Below, in pieces: positions 50,999 to 62,669 of a stretch of 64,000 nucleotides of DNA. The position numbers and the translations under genes are program-made. A model generated the notes under the pieces. The model searched no databases. It saw only the letters and a list, made by a program, of their open reading frames with translations, and was not told the DNA's origin. Origin of the DNA: Patella vulgata. Its lineage: Eukaryota; Mollusca; Gastropoda; Patellidae. Numbering within the stretch: the stretch's first letter is position 1; the number at the start of each line of letters is the position of its first letter. The stretch lies in contig NC_065879.2 in the NCBI RefSeq assembly GCF_932274485.2, positions 64,873,459 to 64,937,458 of the forward strand, given 5' to 3'.

Positions 50999-52900
50999 GT
51001 ATTTGTCACTATCTTGTCACCAGCTCAGAATTTTGAATATGGTGAACCTTTTTCCGAGGCCCGAACGCAAATCGGACAAATACAACTTACGCCCAACGTA
51101 TCACGAACGAATGACAACCTAAATGAACGCACACCCAAATTTTCAAAAACGCCGGGCACACGTTTGCTCTATTCGCAATAGTGTGACAGGGTATTTGATG
51201 AAATGAATCAGGCTAAAAGCACACATTTCATTGTCAACCTCGTATGTGCCACTAATAAAGACTGGCAATCCTTAAGATTCTTTTTAGCGTACCCAGGCAT
51301 ACGGGCCCGACCCATTAGTCAAAACGTAATTGAAATATGCAGCATTTGGACTGAAACATGAGCTATGTGAAAAGCGTGTTTTACAAAATAAGAACGGATA
51401 GTCGCTATGTCTGTTCGCTAACTATAAGAACTATAAATATTTTATGATGAAAAGCTGGATAAAGTTTTTTCCTTTTTCATATAATATACACAAAAAGCAA
51501 TATTTTGTAGCGGAACAAATAATCGCTAACTTAATGTCCCCGAGTGTGGTTTGGGCGATACAGGAATCTCCTGCAAACTACAATATTTGGAATCTCAATA
51601 ACAAAATGGTTCAATTCCGTTCAGTATTTACAAACTTATGATGAACTGAAATTCGATCGATCTATGCTGTGCTCTATATAAATAATAAACATTACTGATT
51701 CTATTTTATCTCTTGTCACTTCTTTTTCTGAAAACAACACCGGTCTACATTTTTTCGATTTAGCAGTCTTTTTATTGTCGGACGACGTCATGATATTCCG
51801 TTAAAACAAACCCACCACCCACTTTAAGCTTTGCGAAATCTAAATAATCCAATGGGTTCCAAGCCGGAAGATTGTCTAACGTTGATATTTTGATTAATTA
51901 ACTGTTAAATAATTAATATGAGTAGATTTTAGCATGGATTAAGTGGTGATTAAATTGTCATTTTCCGAAATTTAAATCACGCACGGTTACATTAGTAAAC
52001 GGTCGTCTGAATAAGAGCTGGTCCAAATGTTAGCAGAGAAACAACATCTGTCGAATGTATCATTAATTCACCCAAGATTTCCAAAGAGGAAATCAAGAAT
52101 AAAGGCCTTAATTTAATATTACATTATTTCGAAACCAAAGAAGAATCTATCACTTGACCATGTTGGCTGTGCTGATATTCTTTCTGTTAAAGTGACCATG
52201 TTGGAAAATTGCGAAAAATGTTTTAATGACATCACGACTTTTGAATATGGCGTTTATAGGTATGGGATTTGTTGGCTACACCGGTGGAGAGAATTGGCAG
52301 CTAATTAATAGAAACTGACGTAATGGTGTTACAGATCACAGTTTCATCAGAGACGTGTATGTAGGCCCAAATGAAGACGGACAAAATTTGTATAAACCAT
52401 GTATACCCAGCCCAACCAAATCTTAAAACATAATCTAGACGGATAAAATATCAGGCATTACACACACAAACAAACCATAATGAAAATCTAGCCATAATTA
52501 AAACCTTACAAGTAAAACATGAATAATTTGTCGGCGGTAGCAGAATATGCCAGAATACTACTGGTGCATAAATTAAAAGATACCGTGATACTAAAGGGTT
52601 TTTTCCTCATCGGGTATGTTATAAGTGTTTGCTAAAACCAATGCTTATGGTTGCATAGGTTTCTAAAATTGTACTATTGATAGATCATGCTTATTGTGAC
52701 ATAGTCCATTGGCCAATTACCCTATTTTACCTAGATTTCGTCTAATGGTTTGGATGCAGCTATGGCGGGTGTGGCGCCAGACAGGGTAAGCTTACTCTTC
52801 CGGACACCTGTAACCACTGTTTGTCGTGTATTGTGTACACGTTGCACAGTCCATTTGCTGATTACAATATTTTGCCTATACCGTCTTTTAGGAATTCGAA
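50999..52900. other. Unique DNA, no gene recognised
   Basis: AT-rich. Two related but diverged stretches (CCATTGGCCAATTACCCTAT at about 52,708; CCATTTGCTGATTACAATAT at about 52,851), each leading into TCTAATGGTTTGGAT, show an old duplication that prefigures the tandem repeat at 52,901. Confidence 0.45.
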
Positions 52901-53378
52901 TTTTGTCTAATGGTTTGGATTGTTCGTACTTGATTTTATTTTATTTACTTAAAAGCGCGTAATATTTATTATGGCATATTCCATTTGGCTCATCGATTTC
53001 GACTAACAGCACCTGCAATCTTTTATTAATAAATATTGGCAACCATACCCTTCATCATAGTTAAGTTTTGTGTACAGATTGGATTAAAACAAGGGAATTA
53101 TAAGATCCTGATGATGACAATTTGACACGTTTAAGACTTCAAATTTTGTCTAATGGTTTGGATTATTCGTACTTGATTTTATTTTATTTACTTAAAAGCC
53201 CGTGATATTTATTATGGCGTATTCCATTTGGCTCATCGATTTCGACTAACAGCACCTGCAATCTTTTATTAAAAAATATTGGCAACTATACTCTTCCTCA
53301 CAGTTAAGTTGTGTGTACAGTTTGGATTAAATCAAGGCATTCTGCTGAATTATGAGATTCTGATTATGACAATTTGAC
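52901..53378 (+). repeat. 243-bp tandem duplication
   Basis: TTTTGTCTAATGGTTTGGAT at 52,901 recurs at 53,144. About 200 bp downstream of each match closely (TTCCATTTGGCTCATCGATT; AACAGCACCTGCAATCTTTT), with a few substitutions and small indels. Confidence 0.9.
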
Positions 53379-54381
53379 TGTATTTTCTAGACCATCATAA
53401 TATGCTCCGCAACGTAATTGCAGTTCTGTAGATCATCGAATATGGAATGATTTTAGTCCGAACATTCCCAAATTTACTCCCAAGACGTGAACCTGGTATT
53501 TTAGCTGTCTAATAACGATACAGCCCAGGTCAAATTTTCACAAACCTCTATGAGTTGGTAACTGATGATGGCTTTATTGTCAACGTTTTGTAAAGACAGT
53601 TATGTCAAGAGCCCGGTTTGCCGAAACGTGCACACGAGTGACCCTGATAACGTAGATAACATATAGGGGATCATCTCTCTATGACCCTTTTGCAAGTCCA
53701 ACCCTATATACAGTCATCTCCAGCTTGCTTGTCAAAGATAATAAGACCATATAGACGGATTAATATCGATGAACGGATGGTTGGTTGGAAATTGGTATCA
53801 AACAGTACATTATTGTGTGCATGTCTACATTTCTTGTAAAATCATTGATATTTCTGAAGAAATAGGTGTTTTATATTCTTTTCATGTATTTTTTTAATGC
53901 CAAAAATAAAACTTGGTATCATTTTACAGATAAATCGTTGTTTTATTGAACTTGTCTTCCCCAGTAGCTACTAGCTAAGTAGACTTGGAACCATAGGATG
54001 TCAATTATACACCGAACCTTCTTTACCTTAGGTTAAAGGTCACCGCTATCTGTTCGAGATTAAGGGTCAACGCTAATTTCATTCAAAACATATTTATTTA
54101 TATCAATCCACAAAATTGTCGGATTAGTCTTTAGATTTACACCATAACAGATATGAGTAAAAGTCGACATCGTTTGGGATCGCTGATTGCTTTATCCTTA
54201 ACTTTACAATTTCTTTTACTTTCAATTTCAGAACTAAAGCAAAGATATCATGTTGTGGAAAAATAGTTGCTTTATCATGAAATGAGACTTAAAACTGCCA
54301 ACATGTATTTTTGAAATAGGAAGTGGTTGAATCGAATTTTACCTATTTTCTATGGGGCCAAGGGGCCGCGGCGCGCGTTAA
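53379..54381. other. Unique DNA with a possible retroelement 3' tail
   Basis: Around 53,562-53,630 lie CTGATGATGGCTTTATTG and GGTTTGCCGAAACGTGC, motifs often seen near the 3' ends of invertebrate retroelements, and an AATAAA lies near 53,907. The evidence is too thin to name a family. The rest is unrecognised. Confidence 0.25.
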
Positions 54382-54527
54382 ATAACCCTTTGACAGCTGG
54401 GATTCGATATAAGAAAAGGCCGTAGCGCCGCTATCCGGGTAAAATTTCCCTCATAGCCAACTGCATAGTGTGTGCCCGTTTTACTTGGCCCAAAACTGTA
54501 GGACGTTAACCTCACTTTCATTTCATG
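54382..54527 (+). mobile_element. SINE-2 3' half
   Basis: Begins inside the body (CCCTTTGACAGCTGGGATTC), then GCCGCTATCCGGGTAAAATT, TAGGACGTTAACCTC and the ATTTC tail. 5'-truncated and diverged. Confidence 0.85.
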
Positions 54528-54749
54528 TTTTGGAATCATTGTACTTTGGGACACGATATCTAAACATTGATATACAACAATTTCTTTTTTATTGGATGAG
54601 TGTATGGTGTATGAGAAAAATATAAACCCGTAGACATGGCTAACCAGGCATACTCAACTGCCATTTAATTTAGAAATTACAATAAATTGAATGTAAATAA
54701 GTTAATAAAAATAAACTAATATGAATGTTAATCAGTTAATACAAATAAA
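54528..54749. other. Unique AT-rich spacer
   Basis: Nothing recognised apart from a short direct repeat of GTTAATCAGTTAATA-type sequence next to the MITE. Confidence 0.4.
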
Positions 54750-55093
54750 CAATCTGATTAAAATACAGATCTATATATCGTTTCGTTTTTTTTATACTTT
54801 CAATGGTCTAAACTACATGAGAATCAACAGGTTGTAGTTAAAGGTCACGTCAGAGGTCGTGCGAACGGCTTTGACCCTATGACGTCAGCCATTGATTAAT
54901 CAATCAGCGTTGACGTTTCTAGTGGTTTACCCACAGTTCCGTGCATCGCACGCCAAGAAATCGTCGTAACAGGTGGTTTCATTGGCTAATCCCTCACGCC
55001 TTCGAGAACGCAGGTGATATAACAAGCCTTCCAGATCCTAGTGTAGTATGGACAGATAAAACGAAATTTTGAATCAGAACTTTAATAAGATTG
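54750..55093. mobile_element. TIR MITE family, copy 3
   Basis: Left end CAATCTGATTAAAATACAGA; the right end (TTTAATAAGATTG at 55,093) is slightly decayed. The internal core is clear: CCTATGACGTCAGCCATTGA, then ATTAATCAATCAGCGTTGAC. Same orientation as copy 1. Confidence 0.8.
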
Positions 55094-55993
55094 GAAAAGA
55101 AAATTAACAATACATCAATACTAGTCGGGGAACAACTCCTTGATCCATGACCATTTCTAGGGGAACAAGGACCCCTTTGAAGATGTTTGTAGTTTGCTAC
55201 CTCTGAAAACTATGGACTAACTTCAGGAAACAAATCCAAGATGGCGGCCAAAAATGGTCTGAAATTGAGCTTCACAAACATTGTTGATGAAATGACCGGT
55301 GTAATATATATTATTTTATAGGTAGTATTGGTCACCGGACTCATTTTGGACAGTTTCTGATTCATGTAACAAATGGTTGGTCTAATACTGCGTCCAAATT
55401 CCGAAATGGCGACAGAAATTTGAGCGAAAAGTATTCTTTCAATACCCATAGCAACATACACGTGTGTTAAATATGTGTCGTTTCAGGGGTTGTGGAGGAC
55501 GAGTAACACGGATATGTCAATTCCAGGCCGAGAGCTAATTTGAAAGGCGATAACATACACAAATTAAGCATTTCCACGACTACAATCTATACATAATAAT
55601 AACAACCATAAATTGTTCCTGACATCCATGAATCATATCCGTCATATATTGCAGGTATCATAATACATTATAATGCACTATATAATAATGTATTCTGCTG
55701 TACGACTCGAAAACAATTTCAGAAAACATGATTGTGTCAAGTATTTTGAGTCTTGCGCTCTCAGATTGAGAGGTATTTTTATATTGGGGTTTATCGACTG
55801 AGAAGTTGTTTAAACACTGAGACATAGGGCATCGGGTGTGTATCATATAGAGAGACACTTCCGATTCACCACTTTCCAGCCGTGCCCAAAAGGCAAATTC
55901 TGGAGTCTGCAATGCAGCATAATGTAGGATTGCTAGTTGGCCCTTTTGACCAACTATCACGATCTGGTGGTACACACAATAAATTGCATGCTT
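55094..55993. other. Unique DNA, no gene recognised
   Basis: Contains CCAAGATGGCGGCCAAAAAT (about 55,239), a motif common in start-proximal or repetitive DNA, but no frame continues from it. Minus-strand frames at 55,210-55,461 and 55,658-56,041 are not recognisable proteins. Confidence 0.4.
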
Positions 55994-56265
55994 CCATGTC
56001 ACTGAATAGAATTTGTTTTCTAAAAAAAGAAATTGACGCATTCATAATATTTTTAAAGGGTATAGGGACCCAAAACATTTGGGGGTCTAACTAATAATAT
56101 TTAAATTACAAAATGGCTGAATGGATATTCCATGTCACTGAATAGAATTTGTTTTCTAAAAAAAGAAATTGACGCATTCATAATATTTTTAAAGGGTATA
56201 GGGACCCAAAACATTTGGGGGTCTAACTAATAATATTTATATTACAAAATGGCTGAATGGATATC
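55994..56265 (+). repeat. 136-bp tandem duplication, near identical
   Basis: CCATGTCACTGAATAGAATT at 55,994 recurs at 56,130. The two units (55,994-56,129 and 56,130-56,265) differ at only one or two positions, so the duplication is recent. Confidence 0.95.
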
Positions 56266-56509
56266 CCTGAAATGTTGTAAGGATCACCATAAGATAATAA
56301 AGATAAAGAGTTTGTCTGAAAGTAATTAAATATATTGCACGAATGTTACTTAGCTTGCGGTTGTTTATGCCTAGGTCCCACTGAGTAAAAATAACCGATG
56401 TGGAAATAAACAAATTTTCGCCTGATGGCTCCCGATAGTTGTGCTCATTCCCCCCCCCCCCAAAAAAAAATAAATAAAAACAAACCCGGAGTGGTACCGT
56501 GCGAATTGA

Positions 56510-57150
56510 CACTTATTAGGCATCGGGGAGGGTCGGTAAACGTTCATAAAGCTTCTGGGAATGTCCCCGGAACATTGCCGTGAATCATAAGGCCCCGGTG
56601 TACCTTCGCTGATAATCATCATCATCGGGATGAATATCCCCGAAGATTAGGGGGTGCATCGGAGAGTACCTGCAAACCATCCTAGGTGTCTCTGGGAAGG
56701 GTAATTGAAGACGGGACGTATATGTATATGCACATCTCAGTCCCTTGCGTGTTGGCATATCGACGGCACTGAGGCCTCGGTCCCACTAGCCATTTATTAC
56801 CTTGACGATGTACTACCTATGGAAATTGATGGGCCACGGGATACTTCGGGGACAGGTTAACTGGTGTATCTTCGGGAGCATAGCAAGCTATGTGGAACCA
56901 TCCCCAGAGTTTTCCAGATCCATGGGGAAGCTCCGGGGATGTCTCCCTGGAGCTCCCGGAAAATACTTTTCCTTAGGATCTTCCCCGTGGATCAGGAAAG
57001 CTCCTGGGATACATTGAAATTTTTCGCAGTTCTCCCGATGGTTCCACATGGCTCGCGACGCTCCCCCGGGACACCTGTTCCCAACGCCCCCCGAGGTTCA
57101 TCAATTTCCATCGGCAGTACATCGCCAAGACAAAAAATGCCAAATGGGAC
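56510..57150. other. GC-rich patch of unknown nature
   Basis: Markedly richer in G+C than its surroundings, with many CCCCGG/CCGGGG and TCCCCGGAA-like motifs spread over 600 bp (TGTCCCCGGAACATTGCC; AGCTCCCGGAAAATACTT). GGTCCCACT occurs both at 56,373 and 56,782. Open frames of 70-96 codons on the plus strand follow from the composition and match no family I know. It may be a degraded mobile element. Confidence 0.4.
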
Positions 57151-58190
57151 ATAGCCCTTAGATTTATTCGAATGAAATTGCTTGATCAGTCTCTCTTTCG
57201 AGAATTAGGTTTAACCATAAACACAGCACAAGCTTATGTAATACAATGTACCTGAAGCAACGACTGCGATTTTTCAAATAAACATTGAATGCACATTGTG
57301 TTTAATGAAATAAGAAATGGGGTGCACGAAGTCCGCTATTCATATTCTGAATCATTCGATTGCAATTACGGCCATCATTTATGAAATCTTGTAAAGGCTT
57401 ACGGGGAAAAAACGAAACATACCCCGAATGTATATAACACTATAGGGCTTATTTTAGTTATAAGAAAGGTGTTCTGTTTAATATAGAAATTCTTTATCTA
57501 CATGATGTGTGACGAAAACTTGGGTAGTAAAGAAGCTTGTATTATTCTACTCCTATGTTAGACTAACTCACCGACAGTTATGTCAGTATCCATTGCTGGA
57601 AGTAGGGTACTATAGTCCAGTAATCTCGTGCACGGATTAGTACAATTAGCTAGAATAGTGTTGACGTAAAACGGTGCCTATACGAAACACTTACCCAAAA
57701 ATGGTAATTTTCCGCCCTAATAGCTGAATAATTTACAATTTCTATATAAGAAAGAGCGAGTTTGATTTACCTTCAGATATCATGATGAGACCGCAGGTTA
57801 GACAATCATTCGGAGCTCAAGGGAAATATCGTAGCCTCCTCGGCTGAGAGGCTGGGATAGAGACAATGTAGTATTTAACCCGTTAGGTCTAAGTTGTAAA
57901 GGATGCTAAACTCAGATCGTAGATATTTTAATAACGCCTAAAGTTTCTATAATAGATGTTGTAGTTTTCCTGGAGTTAACTTTGTAGTTTGCTGTATGTA
58001 TTTAATTATATAAACCTAGTAAGAACATAAACGGTGTTCCAGGGTCAGTTAATTGATGATTGAAATAATTGATCCCACAAGAGTGTCACATCAGCCCCCA
58101 TAGTGTCACAGTTATCTCTTTTTGGTTGCCGAGACACAGGATAGTGTTACATGTAGACAGGTCGTCCGATTAGTCCATGAAAGTTGTTTA
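57151..58190. other. Unique AT-rich DNA
   Basis: No gene, RNA or repeat recognised. Confidence 0.45.
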
Positions 58191-58231
58191 GAGAGAGGGG
58201 GGTGTCTGTGTGTGTGTGTGGGGGGGGGGGA

Positions 58232-58338
58232 ACCAATCGACACAAACTAGGCCGTTTCGGAACTAACATTTCAATATTCCGTTTGCGTGTAGAAGAGGCC
58301 TTTAGCTGTGGGGAAAACCGGATAGAAAAACCACAAGG
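58232..58338 (-). mobile_element. V-SINE 3' half, degraded
   Basis: AATCGACACAAACTAGGCCG, AATATTCCGTTTGCGTGTAG and TTTAGCTGTGGGGAAAACCG are recognisable. The copy stops in the middle of the V-domain, exactly where the 710-bp inverted-end element starts. A GT/G tract (58,204-58,231) precedes its 3' end. Confidence 0.75.
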
Positions 58339-59048
58339 TAAAGAGATCTTTTAATAAAAACATTTGATATGGAAGGAGGACAACCATGTATGTGAAAAAA
58401 CTGGTTCAATGTGCCCCGGTCTCCCCTACATTTGATAAAGATCATAAATATATTACACTGTAAGCCTATGGTGGTAGGGAGCCACGGAGGCCAAGTGTGT
58501 AAGGCGCTTGCTCGCTAGCCTGGAGGAAGCGGCTGTCTAGTCGTTCGGATGGTACAAAAAACCGAGGTCCCGTGTCTGGCATGTACGTAAAAGATCCCTT
58601 GGGCCTTGATGTCAACTAGTTCCATCTCCATCATTATGCACTGAACTACTGTGTACGATTATTCAAAATAAAAATATGGTTTCAACAAAACATTAGGCCT
58701 AAGCTGTCTTAAATTGCCTTTCCAACAGATTAAGAATTTCATTCTGGGACTATATTCTGAGGGCCTTACGGCAAGTTTTCTGCTCTAGAAATACAGCCAT
58801 GCTGGTGTCTCTTTCGGCCATTTTGTCAAAAGACCACATGACACCAGACCCAGGAATTATATTGGTGAAAGTGGACATAGAACATTGGGAGGGGGGATGG
58901 ATTGAAATTTAAACAAAGGCCTATGTGTTTTTTGGCAATTTAACCTAGAGGGTGCCTCTGAATTAAATCTGGCTCACAGTACATAGCACCTGTTGATTCA
59001 AAGATAGCCTCCTTCCATATCAAATGTTTTTATTAAAAGATCTCTTTA
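58339..59048. mobile_element. 710-bp element with perfect 41-bp inverted ends
   Basis: 58,339-58,379 (starting TAAAGAGATCTTTTAATAAA, ending GATATGGAAGGAGG) is the exact reverse complement of 59,008-59,048. The outermost bases TA could be the target duplication of a TA-targeting DNA transposon. The interior has no coding frame of note and carries a partial SINE-2 at 58,478-58,600. The superfamily is unknown. The alternative is a local inverted duplication rather than a transposon. Confidence 0.65.
58478..58600 (+). mobile_element. SINE-2, internally deleted, nested
   Basis: Head present (GAGCCACGGAGGCCAAGTGT, CTTGCTCGCTAGCCTGGAGG). It then jumps to GGCTGTCTAGTCGTTCGGAT, CCGAGGTCCCGTGT and GTAAAAGATCCCTTGG, where it ends. 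It lies inside the inverted-end element, so it inserted later or was carried along. Confidence 0.8.
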
Positions 59049-59367
59049 CTTTATTGTATTGTTTGAAGACATATCATAGTTGCTATTGTATATCACATTG
59101 TAATCCACTTGACCGTAATTGTTCAATATACCCCGCTGTACAAAATAGTCGGGGCAGGTTTAACCACATAATGGGGCACATTGAACAGTGGTAAAAATTC
59201 CATGTTAAACATAGATCTGAATTTGGATCACAAACCTAGTCACTTGTTTTGTAGTGATCTAATGAATCTGCAAACAATCAATGTTTAGTTAAGAACAAAT
59301 ATCCACAGATCAGACATCCGTGCAACGATCGAAACAAGCAGGAGTCCGGATCTCCCTATATAGGCTC
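59049..59367. other. Unique DNA
   Basis: Holds a GGGGCACATTGAACAGTGG-type motif (about 59,172) of the scattered family noted between 58.4 and 60.3 kb. Nothing else. Confidence 0.4.
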
Positions 59368-59610
59368 CTACAAATCGCCGTAAATTGCACTTAAGTTGGC
59401 AGTTTGGTGTGATAGTGGGATCCCAGTCAACTTTTGCAGTGAATCAAACCAAAATTTGTCCAATATTCTGTCTAAATTTGGACAGCCTGATTTGCTGACA
59501 AGCGACTCGTAGTCAGGGAGACCCATTGCGCCCCTGTATGTCACAACCAAGTTTCGAACACTACTCCCATGAAGTGTTTTAATTCCGTTTATATGACAGG
59601 CCTACAGAGT
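59368..59610 (-). other. Possible coding exon of unknown protein
   Basis: A minus-strand frame with protein-like composition reads YRGAMGLPDYESLVSKSGCP, then LDRILDKFWFDSLQKLTGIP, and ends at a stop at 59,368. It stays open upstream to about 59,605, where a minus-strand CTCTGTAG could act as a splice acceptor. That would make it a terminal exon of about 78 residues. I do not recognise the family. No further exon was found nearby, so it may be a fragment of a mobile-element protein or a dead gene copy. Confidence 0.3.
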
Positions 59611-59680
59611 TGGGTCAATTGCTCTTCTAATATTGTTTTTATTTTCAAAGGTATTACAAATTATCAAATGATATATAAAC

Positions 59681-60030
59681 TATAATGTACTGGGGTAGAT
59701 TGAACAGTGGTTCAACGCACCTCATTGACAGTCACATCACAGTTTTATGATCAAAATTTAAAAAAAATTCAAAATGGATCAAGCCCTTGCTTATCTGAAT
59801 TGTAGATATGAACTGATTGTAAGTCTATAATATAATAGATTAGTCTATAATGCACTGGGGTACATTGAACCATGGTTCAAAGTACCCCATTGACATTTGA
59901 CAGTGGTTCAATCTGCCCCCTCATAGTTTCATGGTCAAAATTTAAAAAAAAAATTCAATATGCCCTCTATGGACCAAGCCCGTTTATCTGGATTGTAGAT
60001 TAGACATACATGAACTGATTTTAAGTACAA
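59681..60030 (+). repeat. Diverged tandem duplication (~165 bp)
   Basis: TATAATGTACTGGGGTAGAT at 59,681 and TATAATGCACTGGGGTACAT at 59,846 start two copies. Both continue through GTGGTTCAA, TCATGGTCAAAATTTAAAAA-like sequence and TGTAGAT...GAACTGATT. The second copy carries a small insertion. Confidence 0.85.
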
Positions 60031-61560
60031 GAATTTAATAGACTAGACAGTTAACATGTATGGAAAATGATAAGTGGAAGTAGTGCATTTTCACTTTTAA
60101 GAGCTCTTTTGAAAAAATCATTGCCTAAAAAATAATTGACAGCATATTGTTACTGTCTATTGACGGGGAAATAAGTCTAAGAAGTTATCTCGCTTCTGTG
60201 TAGTCTTGGGTTGCCTAGTATTATATATATATTAAAGGATATATCTGTGGTGGTTCAATGTACACATATGTTCAATGTGCCCCTACATGTCCTTGGCGGT
60301 AAGCTAAGAGTGGGGTTACCTGTCCAATCAGTGGACAATGCTTTCTCTTCATTAAATTTTGGCCCGGAAAAGGCTTTTTGTTATGTTAAATGCTTGAGAG
60401 TGTTATGTGTTACTTTTTCCGAAATCATATTTTTGTAGCTATTCAATAAATTGACACTCGTGGTTAATCTTCGTCAGGCGAAAATGTAGCATGGATTTCA
60501 ATAGTAATTTTCATGAATTAAACCCATTTTGTTCTCCTGTAAACCAGAGTAACTTTAGACCTAAGGGGTTACTTTGGCATAGGCTAAATATATTTTACAC
60601 AAATAGAAGGATTCTGAACCTGTGACAATGTAATCCCTGGGCTAGCTTTTCCCCAGTTTTTTTTTAAAAATGAGGCTGGATATAGAACTATGTGATTCGG
60701 ACCGTCTTGAGACACAAGGTTCTATCTCCTAGATAGAACTTTGTGCCTGATAAATTCATAAAATTTTGTAAGTCACAAAGTCCTATCTCCATTTATCGTA
60801 TTTCGGTTTGACCAGATCGGATACCACTGCATTAAAAAGCACCACACACCCTGACAGCTGCTTATATTGTCAGCTTCCACAACAGTGAAAATTTGGTAAA
60901 AATTCAATGAGTTTCAAAATACAGCAATGCAAAAATTTACACCCATTTTCTCAGTTTGACAAAAAGTGGACATAAAACCAGTTAATCCTCAGCCCACGAT
61001 ATGTCGATCCAATTAGCAACTGAATTCGGAGCGCTCACGTCGACACGAAACTGGCAGGGATTACAATTTGAATGGACTAGAGCTAGTTGCTTTGGGTTGT
61101 GGTCGATCACTTTCAGCTGAAGTTAGTTGCTTCCAGTTGCCGAAATGCCAGTTGTAAGGTCAACATAAGCCCCGCGACATCCATTGCCTTGTTATTTATT
61201 GCTTAGCACTACGAAATGGCTGTAATAGAACACCGTTGAATTAACTGAATATAAATGGGTATCTTGGATAGTTTGTTCATGTCCACTGTTTTGTTTAATA
61301 TCAAAGGTAATGCATTGTTACGTCAAAATAAAAACACTCTTACGACACCACATAAACAATGTTGGAAATCTGATGAAGAGATTTAACATCTGGTGGTTAC
61401 ATAGGAGCCGAATATACCAGTGCTTTCGTTTAGAGTATGATTGAGTATGATTGACATATAGTATTGTAAATTTAAATATATGGATGGGAAATAAAACATG
61501 CAATGTTCTGGATTGCTAAGATACCGTTCACATTTGATTGTGGACACTCTACAAGTCACA
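60031..61560. other. Unique AT-rich DNA
   Basis: A small hairpin lies at 60,713-60,745 (CACAAGGTTCTATCT, CCT, AGATAGAACTTTGTG). No gene recognised. Confidence 0.45.
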
Positions 61561-61748
61561 ACTTTTATCCAATTTTGACGAAACTTGAAATATAGCTTGA
61601 TATTCCAAAGATCTCGGTTCTTGACGATATTTTTAGCGTGTGGTCCTGTTAGAGGTCACAATTTTTATCCGATTTTAAAAACCGTTCACATTTTTGACTG
61701 TTGCACCCTAATGCCGGCTGAGTTCGAATTCCGTGAAAATCTGTACCA
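61561..61748. other. Unique DNA with a small diverged direct repeat
   Basis: CCGTTCACATTTGATTG with CACAACTTTTATCCAATTTT (61,526-61,580) and CACAATTTTTATCCGATTTT with CCGTTCACATTTTTGACTG (61,657-61,700) are two versions of one motif pair. Confidence 0.4.
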
Positions 61749-61867
61749 TTGTAAACTGTCTTTAGAGTTTCAATCTGTTTATCTTTCAAAACAAGGTTAG
61801 ATACTCCTAAATTTGTTTTCGCAAACAAAACCGCCTCTGTGAAATTATGTTTCATAGGCGCCGCCAT
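61749..61867 (-). CDS. RecQ-like helicase N-terminal exon (fragment)
   Basis: The minus-strand ATG at 61,867 sits in a good initiation context (CAATATGGCGG) and opens MAAPMKHNFTEAVLFAKTN, then SNLVLKDKQIETLKTVYNG. The pattern L K.KQ.E.L...Y.G.D, about 30-45 residues from the start, is that of the Q-motif region of RecQ-like DEAD/H-box helicases, where it precedes the ATP-binding LPTG.GKS loop. That loop is not encoded here. After about codon 43 the frame loses resemblance to the family, so either an intron begins or the copy is truncated. I found no following exon further left (lower coordinates) within the window. It could be the first exon of a real gene with a long intron, or a stray gene fragment. 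The upstream 500 bp (61,868-62,400) show no obvious promoter element. Confidence 0.35.
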
Positions 61868-62669
61868 ATTGAATAATTAGAGGACTATTTTGTGATTCGG
61901 CTTTGATTAGTTTGACATCTTTCATACACACAGCGGCTAAATAAACATATTTAATTTTATACAATATGGCAATAGAAGAGAAATAAATACTTTTAAAAAT
62001 TTCTAAAAGCATACTCAAGTGTTTTCGACTAAAATCGTCGATGTAGGAATTAAAATGTCGGTTAATTAGCTTAGGGCCTATTCTCAGCCGGAGCTAGCTG
62101 TAGATAGGCAGCCTAAGTTTGGGATGGACGAAATACTCCGAACAGAGAGAAGCACGTTTCGATGGAGGCCCGTTGACATCGCCGTGTCCAGACTTTTCTG
62201 CGTGTTGCCTCTCTTTCATATTTAGTGTTGGTAATAGTAGTAGTACACTCCAAGCAACCATGGGATGCGGTGTTTATTTTCATTAGGAATATTCACAACC
62301 TTGACATCACTCACGGTAAAAATCGAAACGAGGCTGCGGATATGCATAAATGTCAATTGGTTTTTGGTTGTTTGGTACGTTTTTCATTTGTAGAATAATA
62401 TTTTTAACGACTTTTAAAATATCGCGGGGCCGAAAACATTCTATTATTAACCTTATTTTTCATATTAAAAAAAAAACCTTTTCGCGGTAGCATTCTCTTT
62501 TCAGACCATTTTCTCTTTATAGAAAACGAATTCTTGTATGCCACTCTTAATGTATGTTGCATGTGGAGCTTGTCATATATTACTGACTTCAAATCAAATC
62601 ATTTCTAAAATAATATATTTATTGTTTTAATTACGATATATCCGACTCGGCCATTTGTCTTAGCTGAAG
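61868..62669. other. Unique DNA upstream of the helicase-like exon
   Basis: Less AT-biased at 62,060-62,220, as might suit a promoter-proximal region, but no TATA-Inr pair or CpG cluster can be defended. No other feature seen. Confidence 0.35.

Noticed and set aside
53562-53630. Hammerhead-ribozyme-like motif (CTGATGA ... CGAAAC)
   Set aside because: CTGATGA and GCCGAAACG are present but too far apart, and the stem between them does not pair convincingly. A structure search would be needed to revive it.
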